A stretch of 64,000 nucleotides of DNA from the NCBI RefSeq assembly GCF_000382205.1, contig NZ_KB907787.1:1279176-1343175 (forward strand), in the 5' to 3' direction. Made by a program: the position numbers and the translations under genes. Origin of the DNA: Dyadobacter beijingensis DSM 21582 (GTDB lineage: Bacteria > Bacteroidota > Bacteroidia > Cytophagales > Spirosomataceae). Shown here in pieces: positions 52,309-62,232 of this stretch (position 1 is the first letter of the stretch; each line of letters starts with the position of its first letter). Under the pieces are notes generated by a model. That model did no database searches and had not been told where the DNA came from. It worked only from the letters and a program-made list of their open reading frames with translations.

Positions 52309-53010
52309 TCACAGTTCTTTGAAAGTGGCGATAATGCGGTCGAAATAGAATATCGTCGTATCCTTATAGTCCGAGTCGGTGCCTGCGTAAAACCATAGCT
52401 CGCCCCGGTTATTGGCGGTGACCGTCACGGGTGCATTGGAATACCGTAATAGTGTATGGTAGCGCGTGTCGCGGTTTGTGCTGGCAATGCTGCCCGAAAG
52501 CAGCACGTCCTTGCCTGGCTGCTTGCCTGTGCCTTTATCGAGATTGAATGCGTACACACCGGATACCAGCTTTGTCAATGGTTCGGAAGGAGAGACGCCG
52601 GCCTTGAAGGTCACCTGGTCTACGACACCTTTGGCGCTGTCGTTGCTGTAATTGGTCGCCAGGTCCACTTGCAGCGTCATTTCATAGGAGCCGTTCGGTG
52701 TAAACCCGCTTACGCGCTTTTTGAGATAGCTGAACATGTTGCCCTTCGAGTATCTCGACAAAATACGAAACCCATATTGTGTCGTATCGAGTCCACGGGG
52801 CAGGAGGGCGATCGCTGCAACGGTATCGAGCTGGCTCGAATCGGCTGTGGAGGCATACCCGGCGAAGCCAGGTTCCCACCCGTTTTCCCCGCTCGTTCCG
52901 GACTGGAAGTTGGAATCCACCGTAATCGCGGCATCGAGGCTGTCGTCATTACAGCCCCACAAGCCTGCGGCGGCCAGAAGGGCGATCAGAATGTATTTCT
53001 TCAATGTCAA
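52309..53010 (-). CDS. Lipoprotein of unknown function
   Basis: A 233-residue lipoprotein with lipobox LWGC (Cys20 from the TTG start at 53010; a second TTG at 53004 is also possible). The mature protein looks beta-rich: YEMTLQVDLATNYSNDSAKG and GELWFYAGTDSDYKDTTIFYFDRI by position. No family is recognised. It is separated from the MBL-fold gene by 51 bases and may be independent. Confidence 0.65.
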   Translation of the reverse strand: MTLKKYILIALLAAAGLWGCNDDSLDAAITVDSNFQSGTSGENGWEPGFAGYASTADSSQLDTVAAIALLPRGLDTTQYGFRILSRYSKGNMFSYLKKRVSGFTPNGSYEMTLQVDLATNYSNDSAKGVVDQVTFKAGVSPSEPLTKLVSGVYAFNLDKGTGKQPGKDVLLSGSIASTNRDTRYHTLLRYSNAPVTVTANNRGELWFYAGTDSDYKDTTIFYFDRIIATFKEL

Positions 53011-53095
53011 ATGCAGTTTACAAAAAGAACGAAAAGATCGGTCGGTATCTTTCGTCCGTGAAACCGGTAAAGTTAAGCCAGCGTTCCGCTAATGC

Positions 53096-53800
53096 CTATC
53101 CGATCAGGAAAATTGTCGGGATTTTGTGCAAATCGGGCTTCGAGGCCTTCCATTTTCGAATGGGCATGGTCCTGATGTACTCGTCGGGCGCAGTCACGTT
53201 CGCGGCAATGCATAGCAGCAGATCGGGCGAGCAGGCTTCGGCTACGGCTTCCAGCAGCTGGTTGTTGCGAAAGGGCGTTTCCATGAAAATCTGCGTTTGC
53301 TGATATTGTCTCGCATTACGCTCGAGGGTTTGCAACGTTTTCTTGCGCTGCACTTTGTCGATGGGAAGGTAGCCGTGGAATGCAAACGACTGTCCGCTCA
53401 TGCCGGAGGCCATCAATGCGAGCAAAATAGACGAAGGCCCTACGAGCGGCACCACCCGGATGCCCAGCTCGTGCGCAATGCGTACCGCCACCGCGCCCGG
53501 ATCGGCCACGCCAGGGCACCCGGCCTCCGAAATCACCCCGGCGCTTTTGCCGAGGCTGCGCAGGGCCGCAACGGTCTCGCTCTCCGGCGTATCCTTATCG
53601 AGTTCGATGAACGACAGCTCGTCGATCACCTTGCCGAGCTTTAAACTGCTGATAAACCGCCGGGCCGTGCGGACGTTTTCCACGAAAAAAACATCCAGAT
53701 TTTGGACGGTATCCTTGATTTGCGGCGAGAGGACGTCGTTTTGCGTGCCTTCCGCCAGTATAGTAGGGATTAAGTACAGAGAAATCCCGGAATCGTTCAT
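53096..53800 (-). CDS. RsmI-like tetrapyrrole-methylase-fold methyltransferase
   Basis: A 234-residue SAM-dependent methyltransferase of the RsmI/TP-methylase superfamily. SEAGCPGVADPGAVAVRIA is the SAM-binding core, and GPSSILLALMASGMSG is a family motif. RsmI adds the 2'-O-methyl at C1402 of 16S rRNA, but this protein is shorter than E. coli RsmI (286) and lacks its C-terminal part, so a related rRNA or other target is possible. It stands alone on the minus strand. Confidence 0.82.
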   Translation of the reverse strand: MNDSGISLYLIPTILAEGTQNDVLSPQIKDTVQNLDVFFVENVRTARRFISSLKLGKVIDELSFIELDKDTPESETVAALRSLGKSAGVISEAGCPGVADPGAVAVRIAHELGIRVVPLVGPSSILLALMASGMSGQSFAFHGYLPIDKVQRKKTLQTLERNARQYQQTQIFMETPFRNNQLLEAVAEACSPDLLLCIAANVTAPDEYIRTMPIRKWKASKPDLHKIPTIFLIG

Positions 53801-53880
53801 AGGCGCTGCATTTTTTTATTCCTTTCCAACCAAAATGGCTGATTGTGAATCTACGGAATAAATAAAATTATTTAATAAGT

Positions 53881-54312
53881 ATGAAAAGACTATTATACAT
53901 ACCCGTGGTCCTGGTGTGGTTAGTGTCTTGTAAAAAGGATAGTGTCGGCGATATGTCTCCGAATGCCGCATTCACGACTGTGTCGGGTCTTTGGCATTCC
54001 ATCGAGATTGAGAGATCGTCACTCGATAACAAAAGCAGCTGGGAGCCCATTGCGGCTACCCAGTCCGACTCATTGATTTTTCGCAGCGACGGCGTGGTGC
54101 TGAATGCCAATGGTACGCCCCGGTGCTGTGCGCCGGCCACCATGATCATCAATGGCGCCCTGTTAGACGTGAAGCCTTTGACCGCGCTGCCCAGCAACCC
54201 GCAATGCGAACTGCTGAACTGCATCACCTGCCCGACCTGGGAAGTATCCCTGAGCGATGACCAGCTGATCCTCAATACCTGTAATTCACCCAGGGTCAAA
54301 TACGTCAGATAG
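53881..54312 (+). CDS. Small cysteine-rich lipoprotein
   Basis: A 143-residue lipoprotein with a lipobox (LVSC, Cys17) and seven further cysteines in the mature part, including CCAPAT and LLNCITCPTW. The size and FRSDGVVLNANG-type strands suggest a lipocalin-like barrel, but I recognise no family. It overlaps the convergent esterase gene by eight bases at the 3' end. Confidence 0.6.
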   Translation: MKRLLYIPVVLVWLVSCKKDSVGDMSPNAAFTTVSGLWHSIEIERSSLDNKSSWEPIAATQSDSLIFRSDGVVLNANGTPRCCAPATMIINGALLDVKPLTALPSNPQCELLNCITCPTWEVSLSDDQLILNTCNSPRVKYVR

Positions 54313-55081
54313 CCGTATTCAGAAATTCAAGCAGGGTGCTGACAAATGCTTTCGGCTGTTCGGCCTGCACCCAGTGCCCTGCTCCTTCAATCGTTTTTAG
54401 CTGTGCATTCGGGAACAGGTCTAGAATGCCTTCCATATCTTCATCCAGAACATAACTGGAATCCGCGCCGCGCATGAAGAGCGTCGGCGTTTCCACCGGC
54501 GTATCGGATTTTATCTGCGCACCTACATTGGCCATATCGGTCGTCAGCAAGGGCAGGTTAAAGCGCCACGCGAAGCCGCCTTCTTCCTTTCTATACAAGT
54601 TTTTTAGCAGAAACTGCCGCACGCCGAGCAAAGGCTCGTATTCCGCCAGGATTTCGTCGGCCTGGTTTCGGCTTTCGATTTCATCGATGGGAATCGCGTT
54701 GAGGCCTTTCAGGATTTTGGTATGATGGATCGGGTAGCCTTTCGGGCCGATGTCCACCACTACCAGCGCCTCGAATGTGCCGGGATAGGTTACGGCATAC
54801 TCCATCACGGTTTTTCCGCCCATCGAATGGCCTACCAGGATCGGGGACTCGATCGCCTGCTGATCCAGGAATTCTTTCAGATCAGCCGCCAACGTCGGGA
54901 AGGTGAGAGGCGCCTCGTGCGGGGAGCGGCCGTGGTTACGCTGGTCGACGAGGTACACGCGGTAACCCTGCTCGGCGATGTGCTTGCCGATGGTCAGCCA
55001 GTTGTCGAGAAAGCCAAACACGCCGTGTAGAATAATGAGCGGCTTGCCGGTTTCGCCTATTTGTTTGAAATTGAGTTGCAT
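54305..55081 (-). CDS. Alpha/beta hydrolase (YbfF-type esterase)
   Basis: A 258-residue cytoplasmic alpha/beta hydrolase. Oxyanion motif LHGVFGFLDNW, nucleophile Ser in VGHSMGGKT, the strand VDQRNHGRSPH that precedes it, and a C-terminal His in GAGHWVQAE form the usual set. It resembles YbfF esterases acting on acyl-CoA or short esters. It overlaps the 3' end of the lipoprotein gene by eight bases. A GCGGTC repeat lies 40-100 bases upstream of its start. Confidence 0.88.
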   Translation of the reverse strand: MQLNFKQIGETGKPLIILHGVFGFLDNWLTIGKHIAEQGYRVYLVDQRNHGRSPHEAPLTFPTLAADLKEFLDQQAIESPILVGHSMGGKTVMEYAVTYPGTFEALVVVDIGPKGYPIHHTKILKGLNAIPIDEIESRNQADEILAEYEPLLGVRQFLLKNLYRKEEGGFAWRFNLPLLTTDMANVGAQIKSDTPVETPTLFMRGADSSYVLDEDMEGILDLFPNAQLKTIEGAGHWVQAEQPKAFVSTLLEFLNTAI

Positions 55082-55574
55082 AATGTTGAACTTTGGGAAA
55101 GAGATTTTGAAAGCTAACCACCGACGGCCCGACCGTCGTTTTTCAGGATTAATCCTTCCAGCGGTCGGCGGTCAGCGGTCACTACGCTTGCCCGTAAAGT
55201 TTGTAAGTATTTTCGGTAAGGAAAAAAATCCTGCGCAAGTTAGACTTAACAATTTCTTAATACCAGTTACCTTTTGGTACGATAATTGAAGTCCCGGATA
55301 GATAAAAAATCTTTTTTTGTCACCTTAAATAGCCTTCCCCAAGCGCTCCGCTACCCTCCCCATTTATTAATGATTTGATAAAATAGAAAATATTGAAGTA
55401 TTGGTACACGAATCTGTATTATTTCAATAAATCAGCCAGTTACGGCGACTAGTATTGTATTTTAGTAGGATTTAGGCTTTTGCTTGTGAATGTAAAAAGC
55501 TATTATTTTGCACCAATTATTCATCCTCCTTGAATGAATCCGCTAGTATTCTTACAAACCAAATCACCAAATTT
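55082..55574. other. 493-base intergenic region upstream of the TonB receptor
   Basis: No gene is visible. The left part (55120-55182) holds heptamer repeats described separately. The rest (55290-55560) is A/T-rich with several possible promoter-like T runs, for example ATTATTTTG at 55502-55510, one base short of TAnnTTTG. A long regulatory leader for the TonB receptor is possible but I see no recognised riboswitch or RNA fold. Confidence 0.5.
55120..55182. repeat. Heptamer repeat, second locus
   Basis: CCGACGGCCCGACCGTCG (55120-55137) and AGCGGTCGGCGGTCAGCGG at 55160-55178, continuing TCAC, which is three GCGGTCR heptamers. The same units form the arrays at 47.4-47.7 kb and 60.9 kb. It lies between the esterase start and the TonB receptor leader. 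Confidence 0.75.
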
Positions 55575-58500
55575 ATGAACGGGAAAAGTTTACTCTTCCG
55601 GGCGGTATGCCTTGCGGTAACCGCGTTTCTATTCTCTCTATTGGGGCCGGGTGCGCAAGCCCAGGTCACTTCATCAGCAATTACAGGGCGTGTTGCAGAC
55701 GGCAAAGGCGACGTTCTTCCGGGCGCTACCGTAGTCGCTATTCACGAACCTTCAGGAACCAAATACGGCTCGGTAACCAATGAGCAGGGGCTTTACACGA
55801 TCCCGGCCGTACGCGTGGGCGGGCCTTACAAGGTGACGGTTTCCTTCGTCGGTTTCAACGAGCAGTCGCAGGAAAACATCTTCGCTAACCTCGGTACTGC
55901 GGCCAACGTCAACTTCGAGTTGAAGGACGGCTCCACCGAATTGCAGGAAGTGGTAGTGACCGGCGCAGGAAGCGATATTTTCAGCTCCGACCGTACAGGT
56001 GCCGCTACTACCTTCAATAAGAACCTCATTACCAGCCTCCCTACATTGGGGCGTACGCTGAACGACATTACCAAGTACAATGCGTACAGCAACGGCCGCT
56101 CATTCGGCGGGCAGGACAGCCGTTATAACAACTTCACGATCGACGGTTCGGTGTTCAACAACGGTTTCGGTCTCGGTAGCGAGGCGCAGGCCGGTGGTCG
56201 TACCGGTTCTACGGCGATCTCGCTCGACGCGATCGAAGAGGTGCAGATCAACATCGCTCCTTATGACGTGCGTCAATCGGGCTTCGCGGGTGCGGGTATC
56301 AACGCGGTAACACGCTCGGGTACCAACGAATTCTCGGGTTCTGCATTCCACTTCTTCAAAAACAAGAGCCTCGCAGGTAAGAAAATTGACGGCAGCGACA
56401 TTACAGTGGCCGAATTCAACGAGAAAACGACCGGTTTCCGTCTGGGCGGTCCGATTGTGAAAAACAAATTGTTCTTCTTTGTCAACGGCGAATTTGTAAA
56501 ACGTTCAAGCCCTGCGCTCGACTTCGTACTGAACCGCGGCCAGTCGGGCAGCAACGTTTCCCGCACGACACTGGCGGATATGCAGGACCTGGCTTCGTTC
56601 ATGAAAGAGAAGTTTAATTACGATGTAGGTGCACTGGACGGCTTTAACAACGAGAACAAAAGCAAGAAATTCCTCGGCCGTATCGATTACAACATCAGCG
56701 ACAAGCACAAGCTGACCTTGCGCTACTCGCACCACGATTCGGATTCGGACGTGCTTATCAGCCAGTCGAACAGCTCCAACACGGCAGGTTTCGGTAACCG
56801 TACCAACTCGCTTTCGGCGATCTCTCCACAGAATACCGGCTACATTATCCAGGACAATACCCGTTCATTCGTAGCGGAATTGAACTCGAACTTCGGCGGT
56901 AAATTTGCCAACAACCTGATCGCGACTTACAACAAGCAGATCGAAGACCGTAAATACAAGGCGCCGATCTTCCCGACGATCGAAATCCAGAAAGACGGAT
57001 CGACTTACACGACCATCGGTTCAGATCCGTTCACTCCGAACAACCGCCTCGATTACGCGACTTTCAACATTACCGACAACCTGACGTACTTCGCAGGAAA
57101 GCATACATTTACAGTAGGTGCGGCATATGAGCACTTCAAGTCGAACAACTTGTTCTTCCCCACTTCCAATGGGGTGTGGGTATTCAGATCGATCCAGGAT
57201 TTCAAGAATGCAGCTAATGCATACCTCGCTAATCCTAACCTGACGACCGCTCCTGATACCGTAACACGTTTCAACTACCGCTACTCATTGCTTCCGGGCG
57301 GCGCTGCTCCGTGGCAGACATTCAAAACGCAGACTTTCAGCTTGTACGCACAGGATGAGTTCCAGGCTACGCCTAACTTCAAGCTTACAGCAGGTATCCG
57401 CGCTGATCTGATCACGATCCCGAATACATCGGAACAATACTACAATGCACAAGTGGCGGCTATCAAATTCAAAGATCCGGAGGGTGCCGACTACAACGTC
57501 AACACGGGCAATGTGCCGAAATCACGTATCTACCTGTCCCCACGCGTAGGTTTCAACTGGGACGTAAAAGGCGACCGTACGACGCAGGTTCGCGGTGGAA
57601 CGGGTTTGTTCCTTTCCCGCATTCCTTACGTGTTGATTTCAAACCAATTGGGTAACAATGGTGTGAACTCCGCTACGGTCGTTGGAAACAACACCACGCA
57701 GTATCCGTTCACATTGGACCCAAGCCGTTACAATCCGACAACCACCGGCCCATTGAAAGGCTACCAGGTGAACGCGTCGGATGAAAACCTGAAATTCCCG
57801 CAAATCTGGAAAAGCAACATCGGTATCGACCAGCAACTGGGCTGGGGCGTAGTAGCGACTGTGGAAGGTATTTTCAATAAAAACTACAACTCACTCCGCT
57901 ACATCGACGTGAACCTGAAAGCGCCTACTACCCAGTTCGCAGGACCTGATACACGCGATCGTTTCCCGGCTTCGGGCTTGCCAACGGCACAGGTTAACGC
58001 AGCGCGCCTTGTGAATACCGACGTTTCGAACGTTTATGTTTTGACCAATACCAATAAAGGCTACTCATATTCATTGACTGGTAAACTCGAAAAACCTGCA
58101 ACACGCGGTTTCGGTGGAATGGTGGGTTATACTTACGGGATGGCGAAGGACATTGCTTCGGTATCGTCAACCGTGGAAGGCAACGTGCCGGGTGTGAATG
58201 GTTTGAACTATCTCGACCTGGCTTATTCTGGTAACGACGTTCGTCACCGTTTTGTAGGTTACGTTTCTTATCGCAAAGAATATGGCGGTAAATTCGGTGG
58301 TGCTACGATGGTAACATTGGGCGGCGTTTCTTCAAGCGGTACCAAAATATCTTACATCAGCGCAACGGATATGAACGGCGACGGTCAGAACAACGACCTG
58401 ATCTTTGTTCCAAACAAAGCCACCGATATTACATTCCAGACGCTGACTACTACTGCGAACGGTAAAACCTACACCTTCTCGCCGGAGCAGCAAGCCGAAG

Positions 58501-58925
58501 CATTCCAGAAATACATCGATAACCACCCGTATTTGAAGGAAAGAAAAGGCAAATATGCAGAGCGTAACGGCGGTGCTTACCCTTGGCTAACCCGTTTCGA
58601 TTTGACGGTAGAGCAGGATTTCTACGTAAAAGTGGGCAAGAAAGACAAGAAGAACATCATACGTCTTCGGGCAGATATCTTCAACGTGGGTAACCTGATC
58701 AAGGATACCTGGGGCGTAGCCAACCAGGTGACCGCTTCTTCCAACAGCACACAATCTAACCCGCTCAACTTCGCGAGCGTGAATGCGCAGGGTGTTCCCA
58801 CCTACCGCATGGGTACGCAGGTAGTAAATGGCGAAACTGTTTTGGTGAAAGACGCATTCGTGAAGTCGAGAACGATCAACGACGTGTGGCAGGCGCAAAT
58901 CGGTATCCGTTATATCTTCAACTAA
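55575..58925 (+). CDS. Oar-like TonB-dependent outer membrane receptor
   Basis: A 1116-residue outer-membrane receptor from the ATG at 55575; an earlier in-frame start at 55530 is less likely, since the signal peptide begins at [10 protein letters not shown]. Domains: signal peptide; N-terminal carboxypeptidase-regulatory-like (CnaB) domain [19 protein letters not shown]; plug with [10 protein letters not shown] and the [19 protein letters not shown] segment; and a large beta-barrel ending in QIGIRYIFN, with the terminal aromatic. It resembles Oar-type receptors that export or import large substrates. No SusD partner is adjacent, so it is not a standard SusCD pair. Confidence 0.88.
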   Translation: MNGKSLLFRAVCLAVTAFLFSLLGPGAQAQVTSSAITGRVADGKGDVLPGATVVAIHEPSGTKYGSVTNEQGLYTIPAVRVGGPYKVTVSFVGFNEQSQENIFANLGTAANVNFELKDGSTELQEVVVTGAGSDIFSSDRTGAATTFNKNLITSLPTLGRTLNDITKYNAYSNGRSFGGQDSRYNNFTIDGSVFNNGFGLGSEAQAGGRTGSTAISLDAIEEVQINIAPYDVRQSGFAGAGINAVTRSGTNEFSGSAFHFFKNKSLAGKKIDGSDITVAEFNEKTTGFRLGGPIVKNKLFFFVNGEFVKRSSPALDFVLNRGQSGSNVSRTTLADMQDLASFMKEKFNYDVGALDGFNNENKSKKFLGRIDYNISDKHKLTLRYSHHDSDSDVLISQSNSSNTAGFGNRTNSLSAISPQNTGYIIQDNTRSFVAELNSNFGGKFANNLIATYNKQIEDRKYKAPIFPTIEIQKDGSTYTTIGSDPFTPNNRLDYATFNITDNLTYFAGKHTFTVGAAYEHFKSNNLFFPTSNGVWVFRSIQDFKNAANAYLANPNLTTAPDTVTRFNYRYSLLPGGAAPWQTFKTQTFSLYAQDEFQATPNFKLTAGIRADLITIPNTSEQYYNAQVAAIKFKDPEGADYNVNTGNVPKSRIYLSPRVGFNWDVKGDRTTQVRGGTGLFLSRIPYVLISNQLGNNGVNSATVVGNNTTQYPFTLDPSRYNPTTTGPLKGYQVNASDENLKFPQIWKSNIGIDQQLGWGVVATVEGIFNKNYNSLRYIDVNLKAPTTQFAGPDTRDRFPASGLPTAQVNAARLVNTDVSNVYVLTNTNKGYSYSLTGKLEKPATRGFGGMVGYTYGMAKDIASVSSTVEGNVPGVNGLNYLDLAYSGNDVRHRFVGYVSYRKEYGGKFGGATMVTLGGVSSSGTKISYISATDMNGDGQNNDLIFVPNKATDITFQTLTTTANGKTYTFSPEQQAEAFQKYIDNHPYLKERKGKYAERNGGAYPWLTRFDLTVEQDFYVKVGKKDKKNIIRLRADIFNVGNLIKDTWGVANQVTASSNSTQSNPLNFASVNAQGVPTYRMGTQVVNGETVLVKDAFVKSRTINDVWQAQIGIRYIFN

Positions 58926-58946
58926 GAATACGAGCTTCCTATAAGC

Positions 58947-58976
58947 AACCGAGCCCGCAGCAATGCGGGCTCGGTT
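58947..58976. terminator. Terminator after the TonB receptor
   Basis: Perfect 12-base inverted repeat (arms 58947-58958 and 58965-58976, AACCGAGCCCGC / GCGGGCTCGGTT) with a six-base loop and T-rich sequence after it. It lies between the convergent receptor and GDPD genes. Confidence 0.8.
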
Positions 58977-59023
58977 TGTTTTATACCTAATGTCAATGTT
59001 CCTACCATTCCTCGTTCCTCCCT

Positions 59024-59914
59024 TTAATCCTTCTTATAAAATATACTCTGGACCAAAATAGGATTATCGGTACAAATAATGTCCGGCCCGCCGGAATCCC
59101 GGATCTTCTGGTACAATGGCCGCGATTCGGTCGTTTGAAGCGTGTCGACGTTGCCGTTGGTGCCGAGGGAAGACGCGACGTTCAGGTCGTGAATGCGCTG
59201 GTAAAAAGGGGCGTCCTGCAACTCGCGGGGCGTAAGTGCCACCAGTTGCTCAAACGGCAGGCCCGATTGCTCAACGGCGTCGATATGTTCCGGGCTGTTG
59301 AAACCTACGGCGAGCATAAGCTGCGGAGCTAGTTTGTGCGCAAGCTGCGCTTCTTTTAATGAATAGCATATCAGTACCGACTTGTACAGGTTGCCGGTAC
59401 CTTGCAGCAACTGAATGGTGCGTGCAATGCTCGTTTCCGGCTTTTTATCCACGATGAGCACCAGGTTTTTTCCGGCCGACCAGTTCAACACCTCCTGGAA
59501 TGTAGGTATCGGATGCTCCGTCATGGAGCCATAGGGATCTTTCAGCCTCAGTTTGCTGACTTCTTTCCACTTCTTCTTGCTGAGCAATCCCTTGCCATTG
59601 GTTTTCAAAGCCAGGTCGTCGTCGTGGGAGATGACGAGCAGGCTGTCGGCGGTGGGGCGCACGTCGATTTCCAGGAGCACGCAAGGCACTTTGGAATAAG
59701 TCCGTGCGAAGGTGGCCATGCTGTTGCCGGGGAAGCCGTCTTCGGTACCGCCCTGGTGCGCCATGATGAGCGGGGTGGTTCGTTTGCCCGGTTTCAGGTA
59801 CATTTTCAGGGCATCGGCGTCGGCGAACTTGCAGTCGCCGGTCTGGGCCTGGATGGTGTGTGTAAAGGCAGCGAGCAGCAATGCTGTGAAAATCTGCCGG
59901 GTTTGATGTTTCAT
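59024..59914 (-). CDS. Glycerophosphodiester phosphodiesterase family protein with altered HR motif
   Basis: A 296-residue exported protein: signal peptide (about 1-23) and GDPD TIM barrel. The metal-binding EIDV (in LLEIDVRPTADSL) and the second catalytic His in VISHDDDLAL are kept. The first catalytic element reads AHQGG instead of AHRGG and PGNS replaces PENT, so the phosphate-binding Arg is Gln. The reaction may therefore differ from standard glycerophosphodiester hydrolysis. It starts ten bases after the patatin stop, suggesting a lipid-degrading operon. Confidence 0.82.
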   Translation of the reverse strand: MKHQTRQIFTALLLAAFTHTIQAQTGDCKFADADALKMYLKPGKRTTPLIMAHQGGTEDGFPGNSMATFARTYSKVPCVLLEIDVRPTADSLLVISHDDDLALKTNGKGLLSKKKWKEVSKLRLKDPYGSMTEHPIPTFQEVLNWSAGKNLVLIVDKKPETSIARTIQLLQGTGNLYKSVLICYSLKEAQLAHKLAPQLMLAVGFNSPEHIDAVEQSGLPFEQLVALTPRELQDAPFYQRIHDLNVASSLGTNGNVDTLQTTESRPLYQKIRDSGGPDIICTDNPILVQSIFYKKD

Positions 59915-59924
59915 GATAGCGATA

Positions 59925-60911
59925 TCAGGTTGTTTTGTCTGGCACAGCCGGGTCGCCGACGGGATTTCCTACCGGGTGTCCTATGGCGGTATCCACGATT
60001 GTCGTGTCCGATACCTTTTCCGCCTTCAAAATCGATTCCACACCTGCTCGGTAACCTTCGATGATCAGCCGGGAAATGTCTTCGGAATTGAAATGCTGCA
60101 AATCGAGGAACAGCGGCGTCGAAGGCCTTACGACGGTTAGCTTCATGGGCTTGCCGCGCAGGTTCGAGCGGTCGACGTACGACTCGGCCCATTGGATGTT
60201 GTTGTTCACGATCTGGTTCACGGTAATGTCGCGCACGCGCTCGATGAGTGTGATCAGGTTGCGGGTGTTGATGCCCTCGGGCTGGTAGAGCAGGGGAGAA
60301 TGGCAGCCGATGAGCACGATTTCCGTCGCCCCGTCCTCGATTGCCTCGCGGATGGGCGCTACTTCGCGCAGGCCGCCATCGAGATACAAGTGGTTATCGA
60401 TCTCGACCGCCGGCATCAGCATCGGGATCGACGAGCTGGCGTACACAAAATCGATGTAATGCGGGTCGCGGCTCGACACATATTTCATTTCCCCCGTTTC
60501 GATATTCACGGCCCCGGCTTTCACCTTAACGGGCGTGTCGCGGAGGTAATCGTCGTTGAGATGCTTGCGGATAAGCAGGTGGAGCGGTGAAGGGTCCACG
60601 ATGCCGTCGAAGCGGCTCATGAGCGTGTTCATGCCGAGCATGACGCGCGAGCGCAACGTCGAAATATCCTGGGGCTGGGTAATGTTCTTGATCCAGAATT
60701 CGAGGAGCTTGCGCCCGGCCAGGGGCCAGTCTATCCGCCCGTTTTCCGCATTTTGTTTGCCTGTTTCGTTGGCAAGGAATGTCGCATTCAATGAGCCTAC
60801 TGAAATTCCATATACCATTTCAGGTTCAAAGCCATTTTCTAATACTGCCTGAATTACTCCTACCTGAAATGCTCCCTTCATAGATCCTCCGCCGAGGACG
60901 AGTGCTTTCAT
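59925..60911 (-). CDS. Patatin-like phospholipase
   Basis: A 328-residue patatin-family lipase. The oxyanion glycine motif is GGGSMKGAF; nucleophile Ser37 is in GISVG (residues 35-39), and the dyad Asp is in YLDGGLREVAP. No signal peptide. Patatins hydrolyse phospholipid acyl chains; together with the GDPD-like gene ten bases downstream, the pair could release fatty acids and then cleave the head group. That link is inference. A heptamer repeat lies 32-59 bases upstream of the start. Confidence 0.88.
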   Translation of the reverse strand: MKALVLGGGSMKGAFQVGVIQAVLENGFEPEMVYGISVGSLNATFLANETGKQNAENGRIDWPLAGRKLLEFWIKNITQPQDISTLRSRVMLGMNTLMSRFDGIVDPSPLHLLIRKHLNDDYLRDTPVKVKAGAVNIETGEMKYVSSRDPHYIDFVYASSSIPMLMPAVEIDNHLYLDGGLREVAPIREAIEDGATEIVLIGCHSPLLYQPEGINTRNLITLIERVRDITVNQIVNNNIQWAESYVDRSNLRGKPMKLTVVRPSTPLFLDLQHFNSEDISRLIIEGYRAGVESILKAEKVSDTTIVDTAIGHPVGNPVGDPAVPDKTT

Positions 60912-60942
60912 ATCAACCGGTTTACGTGGTTTAGTTTGTACT

Positions 60943-60970
60943 TCGGCCGTCGGCGGTCGGCGGTCGGCCG
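60943..60970. repeat. Heptamer repeat, third locus
   Basis: Four GCGGTCG-type heptamers starting CGGCCGTCGGCGG at 60943, adjacent to the 5' end of the patatin gene. The same heptamer occurs in the arrays at 47.4-47.7 and 55.1-55.2 kb. The rest of this 244-base gap (to 61155) is A/T-rich with no gene visible. Confidence 0.75.
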
Positions 60971-61155
60971 TTTGTGGCGCCCGGGCCTTTGCTCAATTCT
61001 AAACATTTTCAGCTTAAAATTGATATAAACAGAAGATTTTATTCCAAATTTGAAGATCAAAGTTCAGAGGGTTAAACGAAACTATCGGATGAATAAATGC
61101 CCCTGTCTGCATCCTTTTAATATCAGTAGGCGGCAACGGCCCCTCTTATAATCAT

Positions 61156-62130
61156 ATGACCCTTTCAATAAAGGAAATCCAGGCGCCTATCGCGGACGAA
61201 ATGAAGGCCTTCGAGCAGAAGTTTCGCCAGTTTATGAAAAGCGAGGTAATGCTGCTGGACCAGATCATGAACTATATCGTGCGACGGAAAGGCAAGCAGC
61301 TGCGCCCGATGTTCGTGTTCCTGTCGGCCGGGGTTTGCGGCGACATCGCCGAGTCGACCTACCGGGGCGGCGCGATGATCGAGCTCCTGCATACGGCCAC
61401 GCTCGTGCACGACGACGTGGTGGACGATTCCAACTACCGCCGCGGCTTTTTCTCCGTCAATGCATTGTGGAAAAACAAGATCGCCGTATTGGTCGGCGAC
61501 TACCTGCTGTCGCGCGGGCTGCTGCTCTCGGTGGACCATGAAGAGTTCAAAATCCTGAAAATCGTTTCCACAGCCGTCCGCGAGCTCAGCGAAGGCGAGC
61601 TTTTGCAAATTGAAAAAGCCCGCAGGCTCGACATCAATGAAGAAGTTTATTACGAAATCATCCGCCAGAAAACGGCATCACTCATCGCCTCCTGCTGTGC
61701 GGTGGGCGCCAGTTCGGTCGGCGCGGCGAAGGAAGTGGTGGACAGAATGCACGCATTCGGCGAGAAAGTAGGTATGGCGTTCCAGATCAAGGACGACCTG
61801 TTCGATTACGGCGAAGACGAGATCGGCAAGCCGCTCGGTATCGATATCAAGGAAAAGAAAATGACGCTCCCGCTCATTTACGCCCTTAACCAAGCTCCCT
61901 GGCTTGAAAAACGGCGAATTATCAACATTATCCGCAACGAAAGTCACAAACCCAACAAAGTAAGCGAAGTGATCGCGTTTGTAAAGGAATCGGGTGGCCT
62001 CCGCTACGCGCAGGAAGTGATGGAGCGGTACGTAAAAGAAGCCCTCGCACTACTCAACGAATTCGCGGACTCGCCGCACCGCCGCTCCCTCGAACAGCTG
62101 GTTCAATACACCATCGAAAGGAGCAAGTAG
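61156..62130 (+). CDS. ispB: Polyprenyl diphosphate synthase (octaprenyl-type)
   Basis: A 324-residue trans-prenyltransferase. First aspartate-rich motif LVHDDVVDDS (Asp86-Asp87 and Asp90) and second motif KDDLFDYGEDEIGKP are complete, and the KQLRPMFVFLSA segment binds the isopentenyl diphosphate. Such enzymes make the polyprenyl side chain of menaquinone. The exact chain length cannot be told from sequence. It stands alone with about 240 bases upstream. Confidence 0.92.
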   Translation: MTLSIKEIQAPIADEMKAFEQKFRQFMKSEVMLLDQIMNYIVRRKGKQLRPMFVFLSAGVCGDIAESTYRGGAMIELLHTATLVHDDVVDDSNYRRGFFSVNALWKNKIAVLVGDYLLSRGLLLSVDHEEFKILKIVSTAVRELSEGELLQIEKARRLDINEEVYYEIIRQKTASLIASCCAVGASSVGAAKEVVDRMHAFGEKVGMAFQIKDDLFDYGEDEIGKPLGIDIKEKKMTLPLIYALNQAPWLEKRRIINIIRNESHKPNKVSEVIAFVKESGGLRYAQEVMERYVKEALALLNEFADSPHRRSLEQLVQYTIERSK

Positions 62131-62200
62131 AATGAGCGGATATTAGCGTTTCGGCAGTAAAATATATAAGTAAATATAATAATATAACTAGCTTTTTAGT

Positions 62201-62208
62201 TATGTTTG
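62201..62208 (+). promoter_or_regulatory. -7 box that favours the downstream start of the LRR gene
   Basis: TATGTTTG at 62201-62208 matches TAnnTTTG. Transcription would begin near 62214, downstream of the in-frame TTG at 62206, which leaves ATGs at 62221 and 62233. A leader of about 19 bases favours 62233. Confidence 0.5.
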
Positions 62209-62232
62209 CGTATTCACTTAATGCTGCCGGTC

